Below, in pieces: positions 7,597 to 16,274 of a DNA stretch of 64,000 nt (position 1 is the first letter of the stretch; every line of letters starts with the position of its first letter). Both the position numbers and the translations under genes were made by a program. The DNA comes from Chryseobacterium lactis (GTDB lineage Bacteria > Bacteroidota > Bacteroidia > Flavobacteriales > Weeksellaceae). The stretch lies in contig NZ_CP033924.1 of the NCBI RefSeq assembly GCF_003815875.1, positions 1,364,001 to 1,428,000 of the forward strand. Direction: 5' to 3'. Under the pieces are notes generated by a model. That model worked only from the letters and a program-made list of their open reading frames with translations. It was not told the DNA's origin and did not search any database.

Positions 7597-8250
7597 ATGA
7601 AAAATCTGAAAACTTTAATAGTGGCATTCTGTATGGGTATGGGATTACTCAGCTTCACAACCACCGATCACGATAAAAATAAACCACAGAAGGAAAGCTC
7701 CGCTGCAAAAGGCTATGAAGTAGGTGATGCCGCCGCCGATTTTAAACTTAAAAATATTGATGGGAAAATGGTTTCCCTGAGTGATTTTAAAAGTGCAAAA
7801 GGATTCATTGTAATATTTACCTGTAACCACTGTCCTTACGCAAAGAAGTATGAAGACAGAATTATTGAACTCGATAAAAAATACAGAGATCAGGGATATC
7901 CTGTGATTGCTATTAACCCTAATGATCCTAATGTACAACCCGAAGACGGTTATCAGCAAATGATCGAGAGGGCAAAACAGAAAGGATTTACGTTTCCGTA
8001 TTTAGTAGATGAAGGACAAAAAATTTACCCGCAGTATGGTGCTACAAAAACACCACATGTATTTGTATTACAGAAAGAAAGTGGTAAAAATATCGTGAAA
8101 TATATTGGGGCGATCGACAACAATTATGATAATCCGAATGATGTGTCTGAATATTATGCACAGGATGCCGTGAATGCTCTGATAAAAGGAGAACCTGTGA
8201 AAATGACAAAAACAGTTGCCATTGGATGCACAATCAAAATAAAGAAATAA
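7597..8250 (+). CDS. Exported redoxin/peroxiredoxin-like protein with CxxC
   Basis: The 217-residue protein has an N-terminal export signal (MKNLKTLIVAFCMGMGLLSF) and an AhpC/TSA-redoxin domain: GDAAADFKLKNIDGKMVSL, then C76-N-H-C79-PYAKKYEDRI and TKTPHVFVL. The CNHCPYA motif is typical of the thioredoxin-like group annotated as resA/redoxin family in Bacteroidota. It probably works in the periplasm with the preceding TlpA-like gene, with which it forms a two-gene operon. The exact partner is unknown. Confidence 0.85.
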   Translation: MKNLKTLIVAFCMGMGLLSFTTTDHDKNKPQKESSAAKGYEVGDAAADFKLKNIDGKMVSLSDFKSAKGFIVIFTCNHCPYAKKYEDRIIELDKKYRDQGYPVIAINPNDPNVQPEDGYQQMIERAKQKGFTFPYLVDEGQKIYPQYGATKTPHVFVLQKESGKNIVKYIGAIDNNYDNPNDVSEYYAQDAVNALIKGEPVKMTKTVAIGCTIKIKK

Positions 8251-8266
8251 TATATTTGTCTAAAAT

Positions 8267-8297
8267 AAAATCGGTATTCGTGGAATACCGATTTTTT
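8267..8297 (+). terminator. Rho-independent terminator of the thioredoxin pair
   Basis: A 13-bp stem (aaaatcggtattc / gaataccgatttt) with a GTG loop is followed by T residues, 17 bp after the stop of the redoxin-like gene. Confidence 0.8.
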
Positions 8298-8318
8298 ATG
8301 CCCTGAAGTATCATAACA

Positions 8319-8720
8319 ATGAAATTAACATTCAATCTTAAATATTTTCTTCTCACCATAGTTATTTTTCTGGTGGAGGTTTTAATAGCAACAAAGCTTA
8401 AAGACATTTTCTTTGTAAGAGCGTATCTTGGTGATGTTATTGTGGTGATGCTTCTTTATACTTTTGTTAAAAGTTTTATCAGGACAAATAACCAAAAACT
8501 GATCCTTGGAATTCTGATTTTTTCCTGCATTATTGAATTTGCACAGTATTTTAATATTGCAGAAAAATTAGGCTTCCGTCCTGGAAGCCTGATGTATATT
8601 GTGATCGGAAATTCTTTTTCATGGATCGATATCCTCTGTTATGCCGTAGGCTGCTTATTGCTTTATATAGTAGCAGGAATGGGAAAGAATGAGACCTCAG
8701 CCATGAAATCCGCAAACTGA
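8319..8720 (+). CDS. DUF2809 family membrane protein
   Basis: The 133-residue protein has four hydrophobic segments (about 8-26, 36-53, 62-82, 100-122). It carries the family pattern RAYLGDVIVVMLLYTFVKSF followed by EFAQYFNIAEKLGFR and a WIDILCYAVGC end. DUF2809 proteins resemble VanZ-like small membrane proteins and have no assigned function. The gene ends only 3 bp from the stop of the convergent YARHG lipoprotein gene. Confidence 0.85.
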   Translation: MKLTFNLKYFLLTIVIFLVEVLIATKLKDIFFVRAYLGDVIVVMLLYTFVKSFIRTNNQKLILGILIFSCIIEFAQYFNIAEKLGFRPGSLMYIVIGNSFSWIDILCYAVGCLLLYIVAGMGKNETSAMKSAN

Positions 8721-8723
8721 TTT

Positions 8724-9641
8724 CTATCTTCCAAAACTGTCATATTTATCTTCCGCATAGGTGATAAATCGGTTCAATAATGCTACGTTTTCTTTTTCCA
8801 TAGGCGAAAGCTCATTGTCTACATTATTCGAAACGGGGATGTACCAATCTGTTTGCTCGAAGAAATCTCTGTACGTTTCTTTCTTGAAAGAATAGCCATG
8901 TCTTGCAAATACAGAGTTTTTGATGATCTCAAGATCTAGTTTTCTTAAATTTTTAATGTCTTTTTCACCCAATTTTTGCTTAGAGGCATTCAGCTTAAAG
9001 ACTGCATCGGAGGCGACTCTGTTCTTAGAGGTAGTATAGCTTTCAGTTTTCCCATCATTATCTGTATATTTTTCTACAAAATCCTTTGGATTGTTCCAGT
9101 CTACCAGATTGGAGTCCGGATCAAGCATAAAGTTGGGGTTGTAAACAAAATTTTTCTTGATAAGCTTAAGGGATTTTGAAGGTGCTTTTACAGCCTTTTT
9201 GTTGAATGCATTCCATTTTCCCGTTAAGCTGTCGCCATTCAATTGTACTTCAAATCTGCCATCTGTTTTGTCATTTCCCGGCTCATCCAGTACAAAAGAT
9301 TTTGAAGACTCATTAAAAATACCTTTGAAAGGACGTTGATTACCATTGACAATACTTTGGCCAAATACACTGTCTTTTGTAATCCGGTTGATCTTTAAAG
9401 AGATTTTTTTGTACACGTTTTCATCATACTCGGAACCGTCCCCATCGTCAATCATTTTTTGCATACCGGCAAAATCACCGGTATAAACACCATAGTACTC
9501 TTTATGAATTTCGGGAATCAGGACAGAATCTTTTTTTGCAGTTAAAGAATCTTTCCCGGTCACATTGGTTTTTCCCTCTTTTTTGCAGCTCAGTAAGGAG
9601 ACTGCCAGTAAAGAAATAAATGCGTAATTTAAAGTTTTCAT
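8724..9641 (-). CDS. YARHG-domain lipoprotein
   Basis: The 305-residue protein has a lipoprotein signal with the lipid cysteine at C19 (MKTLNYAFISLLAVSLLSCKK). A central beta-rich segment (residues 45-150) is followed by a YARHG domain at about 225-290: IIKNSVFARHGYSFKKETYR ... FFEQTDWYIP ... LSPMEKENVALL. YARHG domains are extracytoplasmic and of unknown role, probably cell-wall or glycan related. Its start overlaps the stop of the upstream DUF2306 gene by 4 bp, so the two are co-transcribed. Confidence 0.88.
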   Translation of the reverse strand: MKTLNYAFISLLAVSLLSCKKEGKTNVTGKDSLTAKKDSVLIPEIHKEYYGVYTGDFAGMQKMIDDGDGSEYDENVYKKISLKINRITKDSVFGQSIVNGNQRPFKGIFNESSKSFVLDEPGNDKTDGRFEVQLNGDSLTGKWNAFNKKAVKAPSKSLKLIKKNFVYNPNFMLDPDSNLVDWNNPKDFVEKYTDNDGKTESYTTSKNRVASDAVFKLNASKQKLGEKDIKNLRKLDLEIIKNSVFARHGYSFKKETYRDFFEQTDWYIPVSNNVDNELSPMEKENVALLNRFITYAEDKYDSFGR

Positions 9642-10279
9642 ATCTGTTTTTTTGTGATTAAATATTCAATTAAAAGGATATTGGGAATCCAACCCAGCCA
9701 TGCAATGATCTGATAAACATCCATAGGATTGGGATGGAATAAATATACAATAATAACTTTCCAAAATCGTAATGTGATGGCAGAGACGGTGAAAGCAAAA
9801 CTTCGCCACATCCATTGTTTGTGTTCTGTGAATTTTTTCTGTCTCGCCAGTTGATAGGCTTTAAAGGTAGAAAACCACCATGAAATTCCTAAGACTACAA
9901 AAGATATTTTGGATGAGATTCCACCATTGGCAAAAAGCCCCATATAAATTCCTGAAGGTGCCGCCAGAATCAAAATGAGAAAAATATAAATTTTCCCTAT
10001 ATTCTTATGGAAGCTTTTCCATCCGAAATCTTTCCGAACTATGGCCAGAAACCCAGAAAGAAGGACAAAAATACTGGTGTAAACATGCGTGTAGAAAAAA
10101 TAGAGATATTCTGGTCTCTGTTCCACTTCAGTCTGTTTGATCATCAGGAAACTGATATTGGGATCCAAAGGAATATACTCCAGCGTGATTTTGAGCATCA
10201 GCCAAAAAAAATATACAAATCCTAGGATGAGAAGGATTTTGAAAAATGTGATATATCTTTTGGCTGAAAACATATCCAC
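9638..10279 (-). CDS. DUF2306 membrane protein
   Basis: A 213-residue polytopic protein with about six hydrophobic segments (12-32, 61-80, 93-112, 123-139, 158-175, 190-207). The HKNIGKIYIFLILILAAPSG and FTEHKQWMWRSFAFT motifs carry the histidines typical of DUF2306, a haem- or quinone-like four-helix membrane family with no fixed function. It is translationally coupled to the YARHG lipoprotein gene and follows a TonB-C-like gene by 3 bp. Confidence 0.85.
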   Translation of the reverse strand: MDMFSAKRYITFFKILLILGFVYFFWLMLKITLEYIPLDPNISFLMIKQTEVEQRPEYLYFFYTHVYTSIFVLLSGFLAIVRKDFGWKSFHKNIGKIYIFLILILAAPSGIYMGLFANGGISSKISFVVLGISWWFSTFKAYQLARQKKFTEHKQWMWRSFAFTVSAITLRFWKVIIVYLFHPNPMDVYQIIAWLGWIPNILLIEYLITKKQI

Positions 10280-10282
10280 GTT

Positions 10283-10675
10283 TTAATCAAAACTTATTGA
10301 TATTGGAAGGGTGTACCAATAGTCGACAGGTTTATTTTTATAAACCGCGGGCTCCCATTTTTTGTTTATGGTATTGATGGCCCTTATCACTTCTTTATTA
10401 AAGCTTTCCTGTTCTCCGTTTGCCGTCACAGAGCTCAGTTCCCCCTTGGAATCAATTATAAACTTTACCTCTGTGCTTGCTGATTCTGTAATGATACTGA
10501 AATCTAATTTGCTCATAATGAGTGTTTTGAATACAGTGATTCCTCCTGGGAATTCAGGCTTTATATCTGCTTCATTAGTGTAATCTTTTACAGGGGATTC
10601 TGTCCGGTCCTGTTTTGCCTGAGAAAAACATAATGTGAACCCAAGCGTAAATAGTAGAAATATTAATTTTTTCAT
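10283..10675 (-). CDS. Exported TonB C-terminal-domain protein
   Basis: The protein (130 residues) has a signal peptide (MKKLIFLLFTLGFTLCFSQA) and then a TonB-C-like fold: NEADIKPEFPGGITVFKTLI, EVKFIIDSKGELSSV and NKKWEPAVYKNKPVDYWYTL. It lacks the membrane anchor and proline-rich spacer of a working TonB, so it is a free periplasmic or surface version, common in flavobacteria. It is first in a likely operon with the DUF2306 and YARHG genes. Confidence 0.8.
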   Translation of the reverse strand: MKKLIFLLFTLGFTLCFSQAKQDRTESPVKDYTNEADIKPEFPGGITVFKTLIMSKLDFSIITESASTEVKFIIDSKGELSSVTANGEQESFNKEVIRAINTINKKWEPAVYKNKPVDYWYTLPISISFD

Positions 10676-10703
10676 GTGTCGTTATCCTTATTTTTAGTGA
10701 TTT

Positions 10704-11906
10704 TTATAGAGTATTCAAATCCTGTGCAATCAGCCATCCTTCACTCCAGCATGCCTGGAAGTTGAATCCTCCGGTTACAGCGTCTATATTTAAAACTTCT
10801 CCTGCAATATAAAAATTAGGAAGTAATTTTGAGGACATGTTTTTAAAGTTAATTTCCTTTAAATCAACGCCTCCTGCCGTTACGAATTCATCTTTAAAAG
10901 TGGATTTTCCGGTAACCTGGAATTTTTTTCTGCAAAGATTTTCAATAATCGTCTGCATTTCTTTTCCGGAAATATTGGCTACCTGCTTATTCAGGTCAAC
11001 TTTTGAAATCTCTAAGATTTTCTGCCAGAATCTGTTGGTGATATCAAAGATTTTGGACTGTCCGACGGTCTTTTTCGGATTGCTTTGTTTAAAGTTATGA
11101 AATGTTTCCTCAGCATCTTCCGTCGCTATTGAGATAAAATTAACCTCAATTTCAAAATGATACTTCACCTTAGCCAGACTGATGGCTTCCCACGCAGAAA
11201 TTTTCAAAACTGCCGGCCCGGAAAGTCCCCAGTGGGTAATCAATAAAGGGCCGCTTTCGTCTGTCTTCAATTTAGGAATCGAAATCCCTGCATTCTCAAA
11301 ACTTGTTCCCGGAAGGTCTTTCAATAATTCATCTTTGATATTAAAAGTGAACAGGGAAGGTACCAGATCAATGATTTTATGGCCCAGATTTTCCACGATC
11401 TTTAATGATTTGGGAGAACTGCCGGTGGCATATACGATATAATCTGCCTCAAAATCGCCCGAATTGGTCTTTACAAGATATCTTTCACCGTGTTTTTCAA
11501 TCTCTTTTACAGAACATTTTGTTTGAACGGATACATTTTTCTTTTGAACCTCATTCAGAAAAGTGTTGATGATCGTTTGTGATGAATTGCTTTCGGGGAA
11601 AGTCCTGTTGTCATTTTCAATCTTTAACGGAACATTCCGCTGATCAAACCATTCCATCGTGTCTCCCGGCTGAAATTTTGTGAAGACACTTAAAAGTTCT
11701 TTATTTCCACGAGGGTAAAACTGAACCAGTTCTCTGGGGTCAAAACAGGCATGGGTGACATTGCAACGCCCGCCTCCGGAAATTTTAACTTTCTGAAGAA
11801 CGTCAGAATTCTGTTCTAAAATCGTAATACTGTATTTCTTTTCGTCAAGGTTCGATGCACAGAAAAAGCCTGCAGCACCGCCTCCGATAATAATGATCTG
11901 TTTCAT
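10704..11906 (-). CDS. BaiN/HI0933-family FAD-dependent oxidoreductase
   Basis: The 400-residue protein opens with the dinucleotide-binding motif IIIGGGAAGFFCA. It then has KVKISGGGRCNVTH, a marker of the HI0933/BaiN family, with YATGSSPKS and a C-terminal TAGGVDLKEIN ... FYIAGEVLNIDAVTGGFNFQ. It binds FAD and is thought to reduce or oxidise a small substrate; the family name BaiN comes from bile-acid dehydration in gut clostridia, which need not apply here. The gene is monocistronic. Confidence 0.92.
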   Translation of the reverse strand: MKQIIIIGGGAAGFFCASNLDEKKYSITILEQNSDVLQKVKISGGGRCNVTHACFDPRELVQFYPRGNKELLSVFTKFQPGDTMEWFDQRNVPLKIENDNRTFPESNSSQTIINTFLNEVQKKNVSVQTKCSVKEIEKHGERYLVKTNSGDFEADYIVYATGSSPKSLKIVENLGHKIIDLVPSLFTFNIKDELLKDLPGTSFENAGISIPKLKTDESGPLLITHWGLSGPAVLKISAWEAISLAKVKYHFEIEVNFISIATEDAEETFHNFKQSNPKKTVGQSKIFDITNRFWQKILEISKVDLNKQVANISGKEMQTIIENLCRKKFQVTGKSTFKDEFVTAGGVDLKEINFKNMSSKLLPNFYIAGEVLNIDAVTGGFNFQACWSEGWLIAQDLNTL

Positions 11907-12020
11907 GTATGGGTAATCCTATGCGGAAGATTATTTTTCCAAAATTACAATTTTTATAAACCATCTTATTTGAGTATTTTTGAAGATTATTATTTTAATA
12001 TTACCAAAAACGATTTTCTT

Positions 12021-12515
12021 ATGATTTTCTACCATAAATTTGAAGTGAGATGGAGTGACCTTGATGCCAACAAGCACTTAGCCAATTCATCCTATGTACA
12101 GTATTGTGCGCAAGCCAGAATGGCCTTTATGACTAAAGAAAAAATGGGAGTGACCCAACTTAGCAGATGGGGAATCGGACCGGTTATCCTGCATGAAAGA
12201 TATTCTTTCTTCAAAGAGATTTATGCAGATCAGATTGTCATTGTAAGCGTAGAAATCGATGGATGTTCAGAAGATTCTTCCATCTACCGTTTTGTACATA
12301 AATTCTATACACCGGAAGGCGTACATTGTGCTACTGCAGAAGCTACAGGAGTATGGATCGATATGATGCTGAGAAAAATGACCACTCCACCGGATGATGT
12401 AGTGGAAGCAATGAATAAATATAAAAGCCCGGATACGGTGGTGTTGTCTAAAGAAGATTTCAAAAAGCTTCCTTTCCACCCACACAATATTGATCCGGCA
12501 GAAATTAATATATAA
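12021..12515 (+). CDS. Acyl-CoA thioesterase (hotdog fold)
   Basis: From MIFYHKFEVRWSDLDANKHL the protein (164 residues) follows the 4HBT/YbgC-type hotdog pattern: the catalytic aspartate in WSDLDANKHLANSSYVQYC, then ATAEATGVWIDM. It hydrolyses an acyl-CoA thioester in the cytoplasm. The upstream ATG at 11970 adds 17 unconserved residues and was not chosen. The gene is 96 bp from thiL, separated by a large inverted repeat. Confidence 0.85.
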   Translation: MIFYHKFEVRWSDLDANKHLANSSYVQYCAQARMAFMTKEKMGVTQLSRWGIGPVILHERYSFFKEIYADQIVIVSVEIDGCSEDSSIYRFVHKFYTPEGVHCATAEATGVWIDMMLRKMTTPPDDVVEAMNKYKSPDTVVLSKEDFKKLPFHPHNIDPAEINI

Positions 12516-12516
12516 A

Positions 12517-12594
12517 TGATGAATGAGGGTTGATCAATGATATCAATATAAGCATTGTATTCTTGATACATCAATTATCATTTATCAATCATCA
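12517..12594. repeat. Long imperfect inverted repeat between thioesterase and thiL
   Basis: The left arm (12517-12546) and right arm (12563-12594) are imperfect reverse complements over about 30 bp, rich in TGAT/ATCA words, around a 16-bp loop. It fills the whole intergenic space. It looks like an extragenic palindromic repeat or a decayed small transposable element rather than a terminator, as no T-run follows. Confidence 0.5.
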
Positions 12595-12610
12595 CTTATA
12601 AACAGAAATT

Positions 12611-13663
12611 ATGTTTGAAGATAAATCACAGGAGCTTACGCCCATTTCGAAATTAGGAGAGTTTGGCCTTATCAAACACCTGACAGAGCATTTTCCTTTA
12701 TCCAATGAATCTTCGGAGCTTGGAGTAGGAGATGATGCAGCGGTTATTAATCCTGATAATAAAAAAGTTGTTTTAACAACGGATGTCCTGGCAGAAGGAG
12801 TTCACTTCAACCTGGGTTATGTTCCTTTAAAACATTTAGGATATAAAGCTGTTGTTGTAAACCTGAGTGATATTGCTGCGATGAATGCAACGCCCACTCA
12901 GATTTTGGTTTCTTTGGCCGTTTCAAACCGTTTTCCGGTAGAGGCTTTAGAAGAGATCTACTCAGGAATTCAGGCAGCTTGTACCAGATATAAAGTTGAC
13001 CTTATCGGAGGAGATACCACAAGTTCCAATGCGGGATTGGTGATGAGTATTACAGCTGTAGGAATCGAAAATGAGGAAAATATAGTAAAGAGAAGCGGTG
13101 CAAAATCCAATGATCTTTTGGTGGTATCAGGAGATTTGGGAGGTGCTTACATGGGGCTTCAGATCCTGGAAAGAGAACATGCCGTTTATCTTGCTGATCC
13201 TAATATGCAGCCGGAAATGGAAGGCTACGATTATATCCTGGAGCGTCAGCTGAAGCCTGAAGCAAGAACAGATGTTAAAACAATTTTAGAAGAGCTGGAT
13301 ATTAAGCCAACCTCTATGATTGATATTTCTGATGGCCTGGCTTCTGAAATTCTTCACCTTTCAGACCAATCAAAGGTAGGATTCAGATTGTATGAAGAGA
13401 AAATTCCTTTAGATAGTCTTACGATCTCTACTGCAGATGAAATGAATTTGAATCCGGTAATGACGGCTTTAAGCGGTGGTGAAGATTATGAATTGCTGTT
13501 CACTATTTCGCCTAACGATTTTGATAAGATTAAAAACCACCCTGACTTCACGATTATCGGTCATGCTGTGGAAAAAGAAGACGGAAATTTTATGGTTGCC
13601 AGAGGATCCAATCAGCTTGTTGCGCTTACCGCTCAAGGTTGGGATGCCTTTTTAAACCAATAA
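12611..13663 (+). CDS. thiL: Thiamine-phosphate kinase ThiL
   Basis: The 350-residue enzyme phosphorylates thiamine monophosphate to thiamine diphosphate. Key segments are GVGDDAAVI and VLTTDVLAEGVHF in the N-terminal half, the metal-binding IGGDTTSS, VSGDLGGAYMGL, SMIDISDGLASE and the C-terminal SGGEDYELLF, in the order expected of ThiL/PurM-fold kinases. It is cytoplasmic. A 55-residue membrane protein follows after 1 bp. Confidence 0.95.
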   Translation: MFEDKSQELTPISKLGEFGLIKHLTEHFPLSNESSELGVGDDAAVINPDNKKVVLTTDVLAEGVHFNLGYVPLKHLGYKAVVVNLSDIAAMNATPTQILVSLAVSNRFPVEALEEIYSGIQAACTRYKVDLIGGDTTSSNAGLVMSITAVGIENEENIVKRSGAKSNDLLVVSGDLGGAYMGLQILEREHAVYLADPNMQPEMEGYDYILERQLKPEARTDVKTILEELDIKPTSMIDISDGLASEILHLSDQSKVGFRLYEEKIPLDSLTISTADEMNLNPVMTALSGGEDYELLFTISPNDFDKIKNHPDFTIIGHAVEKEDGNFMVARGSNQLVALTAQGWDAFLNQ

Positions 13664-13664
13664 G

Positions 13665-13832
13665 ATGTATACTTTTACAATTTTGCCATCTCTTGTTATT
13701 ATTGCTTTTATAATAGTAACACTATACAAACATTATGTGAAAAAACGAAACCAGAATCTTAAAGAATCATTCATTTTTGTATTGTTCTTTGTAGCAGTCT
13801 GGAGTACGATTTATTATTTTGTTTTTAGTTAA
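13665..13832 (+). CDS. Small two-helix membrane protein downstream of thiL
   Basis: A 55-residue ORF begins one base after the thiL stop: MYTFTILPSLVIIAFIIVTL, a basic loop YKHYVKKRNQNLKES, then a second hydrophobic helix FIFVLFFVAVWSTIYYFVF. The two-helix hairpin with a positive loop, the coupling to thiL and the terminator after it support a real gene. Function unknown. Confidence 0.6.
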   Translation: MYTFTILPSLVIIAFIIVTLYKHYVKKRNQNLKESFIFVLFFVAVWSTIYYFVFS

Positions 13833-13884
13833 AAGAAATACATCCATACTATTGAAAAATTATTTTTAATTTTAAATATTGTAG

Positions 13885-13917
13885 AAAACCGCAGCATTTT
13901 TTTGCTGTGGTTTTTGT
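13885..13917 (+). terminator. Terminator after thiL operon
   Basis: The stem aaaccgcagca / tgctgtggttt (one G-U pair) is followed by a T-run, 53 bp after the stop of the small membrane protein. Confidence 0.75.
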
Positions 13918-13946
13918 TTATTGCCCGATTCTTTTAAAATACAACG

Positions 13947-14765
13947 ATGATTACACCAGAAAAAGAAATCCCGGTTCACCATCTGACATCTGAAAAATTC
14001 CAGATGAGTACTCTGATAGCAGCGGGTCCTGAAAATTTTCATGATGTTCACCGGCATAATTTTTTTGAAATTATCTGGTTCAGAGAAGTGCATGAAAGCA
14101 GCCGCTTAGAATTGGATTTTGAAAGTTATAAACTAGAAAATAACCAAATTTGCATTATTGCACCGGGCCAGGCATTCAATATGAAAATAGAAGGAGAGGT
14201 GGGTTACGCCATGGCGATAAGCCGGGAAATTTTCAACGAAGCCTGCGATATAGAATCTGTACTCACAGGAGGAGAGCTTCCCTTTTCTTTGGATCTTAAA
14301 AATGAAAAAACCTGTACTACAATCATCTCGTTGATTGAGCAGGAATATAAAGGAGCTTCAAGGACTGAACTTTTAAAAGCATATCTGAAAGCCTTTTGTA
14401 TCCTCATCGGAGAACAAATTAAACCTCAGGAGCCTTTATTGAATGATAGGCAGCGCATTCAGGAGTTGGTGGGGCATATTGAGAAGCATTATATATTGCA
14501 TAAAGAAACCGGTTTTTACGCTGAAAAACTAAAGATAAGCACCCATCATCTCAATGACATCGTCCGTCTTTTGAGAGGAACTACGGTAAAGAAAATGATT
14601 AATCAACGTCTTGTTCTTGAGGCTAAAAGAGAACTTAGTTTTGGAGCTCTAACCGTTAAAGAAATTGCTTTTAAGTTAGGGTTTAGAGATGCTTCTTACT
14701 TCTCCCGTTTCTTTAAAAAACATACAGACCAGAACCCTGATCGTTTTAAATCCGGAAATGGTTAG
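13947..14765 (+). CDS. AraC-family transcriptional regulator
   Basis: The protein (272 residues) has an N-terminal cupin sensor (VHRHNFFEIIWFRE, then LENNQICIIAPGQAFN). A C-terminal double helix-turn-helix of AraC type spans about residues 170-270: KLKISTHHLNDIVRLLRGTT and TVKEIAFKLGFRDASYFSRF, ending FFKKHTDQNPDRFK. It probably senses a small ligand and activates a nearby gene. The Bcr/CflA-type exporter gene 170 bp downstream on the same strand is the obvious candidate target. Confidence 0.92.
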   Translation: MITPEKEIPVHHLTSEKFQMSTLIAAGPENFHDVHRHNFFEIIWFREVHESSRLELDFESYKLENNQICIIAPGQAFNMKIEGEVGYAMAISREIFNEACDIESVLTGGELPFSLDLKNEKTCTTIISLIEQEYKGASRTELLKAYLKAFCILIGEQIKPQEPLLNDRQRIQELVGHIEKHYILHKETGFYAEKLKISTHHLNDIVRLLRGTTVKKMINQRLVLEAKRELSFGALTVKEIAFKLGFRDASYFSRFFKKHTDQNPDRFKSGNG

Positions 14766-14935
14766 TCCTCAGAATGTTCCGTTGTATTAGGTTTGATATG
14801 GGTTAATTTATTATAAATGTATAGATGAATCTTCAATTTGTGCTAGTCTTCCTTCAGTTCCTGTCTTGAATGCTTTTCATTTTTTAAGCAATTTTGCAGG
14901 CATTAAAAATAGCCTCTGAAGGCTCGTACTGTTTT

Positions 14936-16141
14936 ATGAAGAATTTGAATATTGTAGTGTTTATCTTAGCACTGCTCAACACGCTGGAGTCTCTTAGTAT
15001 AGACCTTTATCTGCCTGCTTTTCCCAATATGGCTGAAATTTTTAACACGGATATCGGACATATTCAGATTTCCATTTCGGTGTTTTTTGCCGGATTTGCT
15101 TTCGGACAATTATTATGGGGACCGTTATCAGATAAAAAAGGCCGTAAACCTATGTTGTATTGCGGACTTTTACTTTTTATTATAGGTGCCACTGCGATCT
15201 ATTTCACCTCAGATATTTATGTTTTATGGGCGATGCGTTTTCTGCAGGCTTTCGGAGGAAGTGCGGGAATTGTTATTGGCAGGGCGATTATTATTGATCT
15301 TTATGATAAACAGAAATCTGTCACCATTTTTTCCCAACAGTCTCAGATCAGCGGTATTGCTCCGATTGTTGCTCCGCTATTAGGAAGTGTATTTCTAAAA
15401 TATTGGGGTTGGAACAGCTCTTTCGCATTCTTGTGTATCATGGGAGTAATCACATTTTTTATGGTGTATAAATATGTTCCGGAAACCAATACAAGGATTA
15501 CCCTTCCGCAGGATTTTAGCGACGAAAAAGGATTAATGGATCAATTGAAAATGATCATTTCCAATAAAGATTTTATCAACAGTACGATGATCGGAAGCGT
15601 TGCATTTGCCTCACTGATTATCTACATTTCGAATGCTCCCTTCTTATTTATGGAGATTCACGGATTCTCGAGCAGTGTTTTCAGCTTTATATTTGCTTTT
15701 AATTCATTAGCCTTGATTACAGCGGCTTATATTACCCCAAGGTTAATTAAAAGAATAAGCAATACCAATCTTTTATTGGGAGCTACGATCATTTTATTGA
15801 GTGCCTGTGTACTTCATATTTTAATTGCTGCCGGAAGTCTTTCCGTAGCACTGGAAATTGCAATGTTGTATGTCTCGTTATTAGCGATAGGGATTTTATT
15901 TCCTATTACTTCAGCACATGCTTTGTCTCCTTTCAAAGAAGGAAGGGGTACGGCAGCTGCACTTCTTGGGTTTATGCAGTTGATGGTTACTTTTTTAATG
16001 TCAGGTTTGATTGGTCTTTTAGAAGCAGACTCTATTATTCCGATGGTTGTTGTACGAGCGGGAATTGCTTTGATCGCGGTCTGGTTTGCTTACCGTATTT
16101 TTAAAAGCAAAAAAGTGGTGGTGCAGGAAAAGGTCGCTTAG
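14936..16141 (+). CDS. MFS multidrug exporter, Bcr/CflA family
   Basis: This 401-residue transporter has twelve hydrophobic segments and the Drug:H+ antiporter-1 motifs: SLSIDLYLPAFP in helix 1, GPLSDKKGRKPMLYCG (motif A) after helix 2, and RAIIIDLYDKQ with SGIAPIVAPLLGS (motif C-like) in helix 5. The start MKNLNIVVF at 14936 puts helix 1 right after the N-terminus; an upstream ATG would add 14 residues. It exports drugs or metabolites across the inner membrane, probably under the AraC regulator upstream. Confidence 0.93.
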   Translation: MKNLNIVVFILALLNTLESLSIDLYLPAFPNMAEIFNTDIGHIQISISVFFAGFAFGQLLWGPLSDKKGRKPMLYCGLLLFIIGATAIYFTSDIYVLWAMRFLQAFGGSAGIVIGRAIIIDLYDKQKSVTIFSQQSQISGIAPIVAPLLGSVFLKYWGWNSSFAFLCIMGVITFFMVYKYVPETNTRITLPQDFSDEKGLMDQLKMIISNKDFINSTMIGSVAFASLIIYISNAPFLFMEIHGFSSSVFSFIFAFNSLALITAAYITPRLIKRISNTNLLLGATIILLSACVLHILIAAGSLSVALEIAMLYVSLLAIGILFPITSAHALSPFKEGRGTAAALLGFMQLMVTFLMSGLIGLLEADSIIPMVVVRAGIALIAVWFAYRIFKSKKVVVQEKVA

Positions 16142-16274
16142 ATTTTTTTAGCTGAATCAACTTAACATTAGTTTATCCTCTTATTTTTCCTTTTGGTCAT
16201 AGCATGTAGACACTTAATCAAGTAATTTTTGAAAAAGGCAGGCAATAGGCTCTCTTTGCATAAAAATTTAAATT

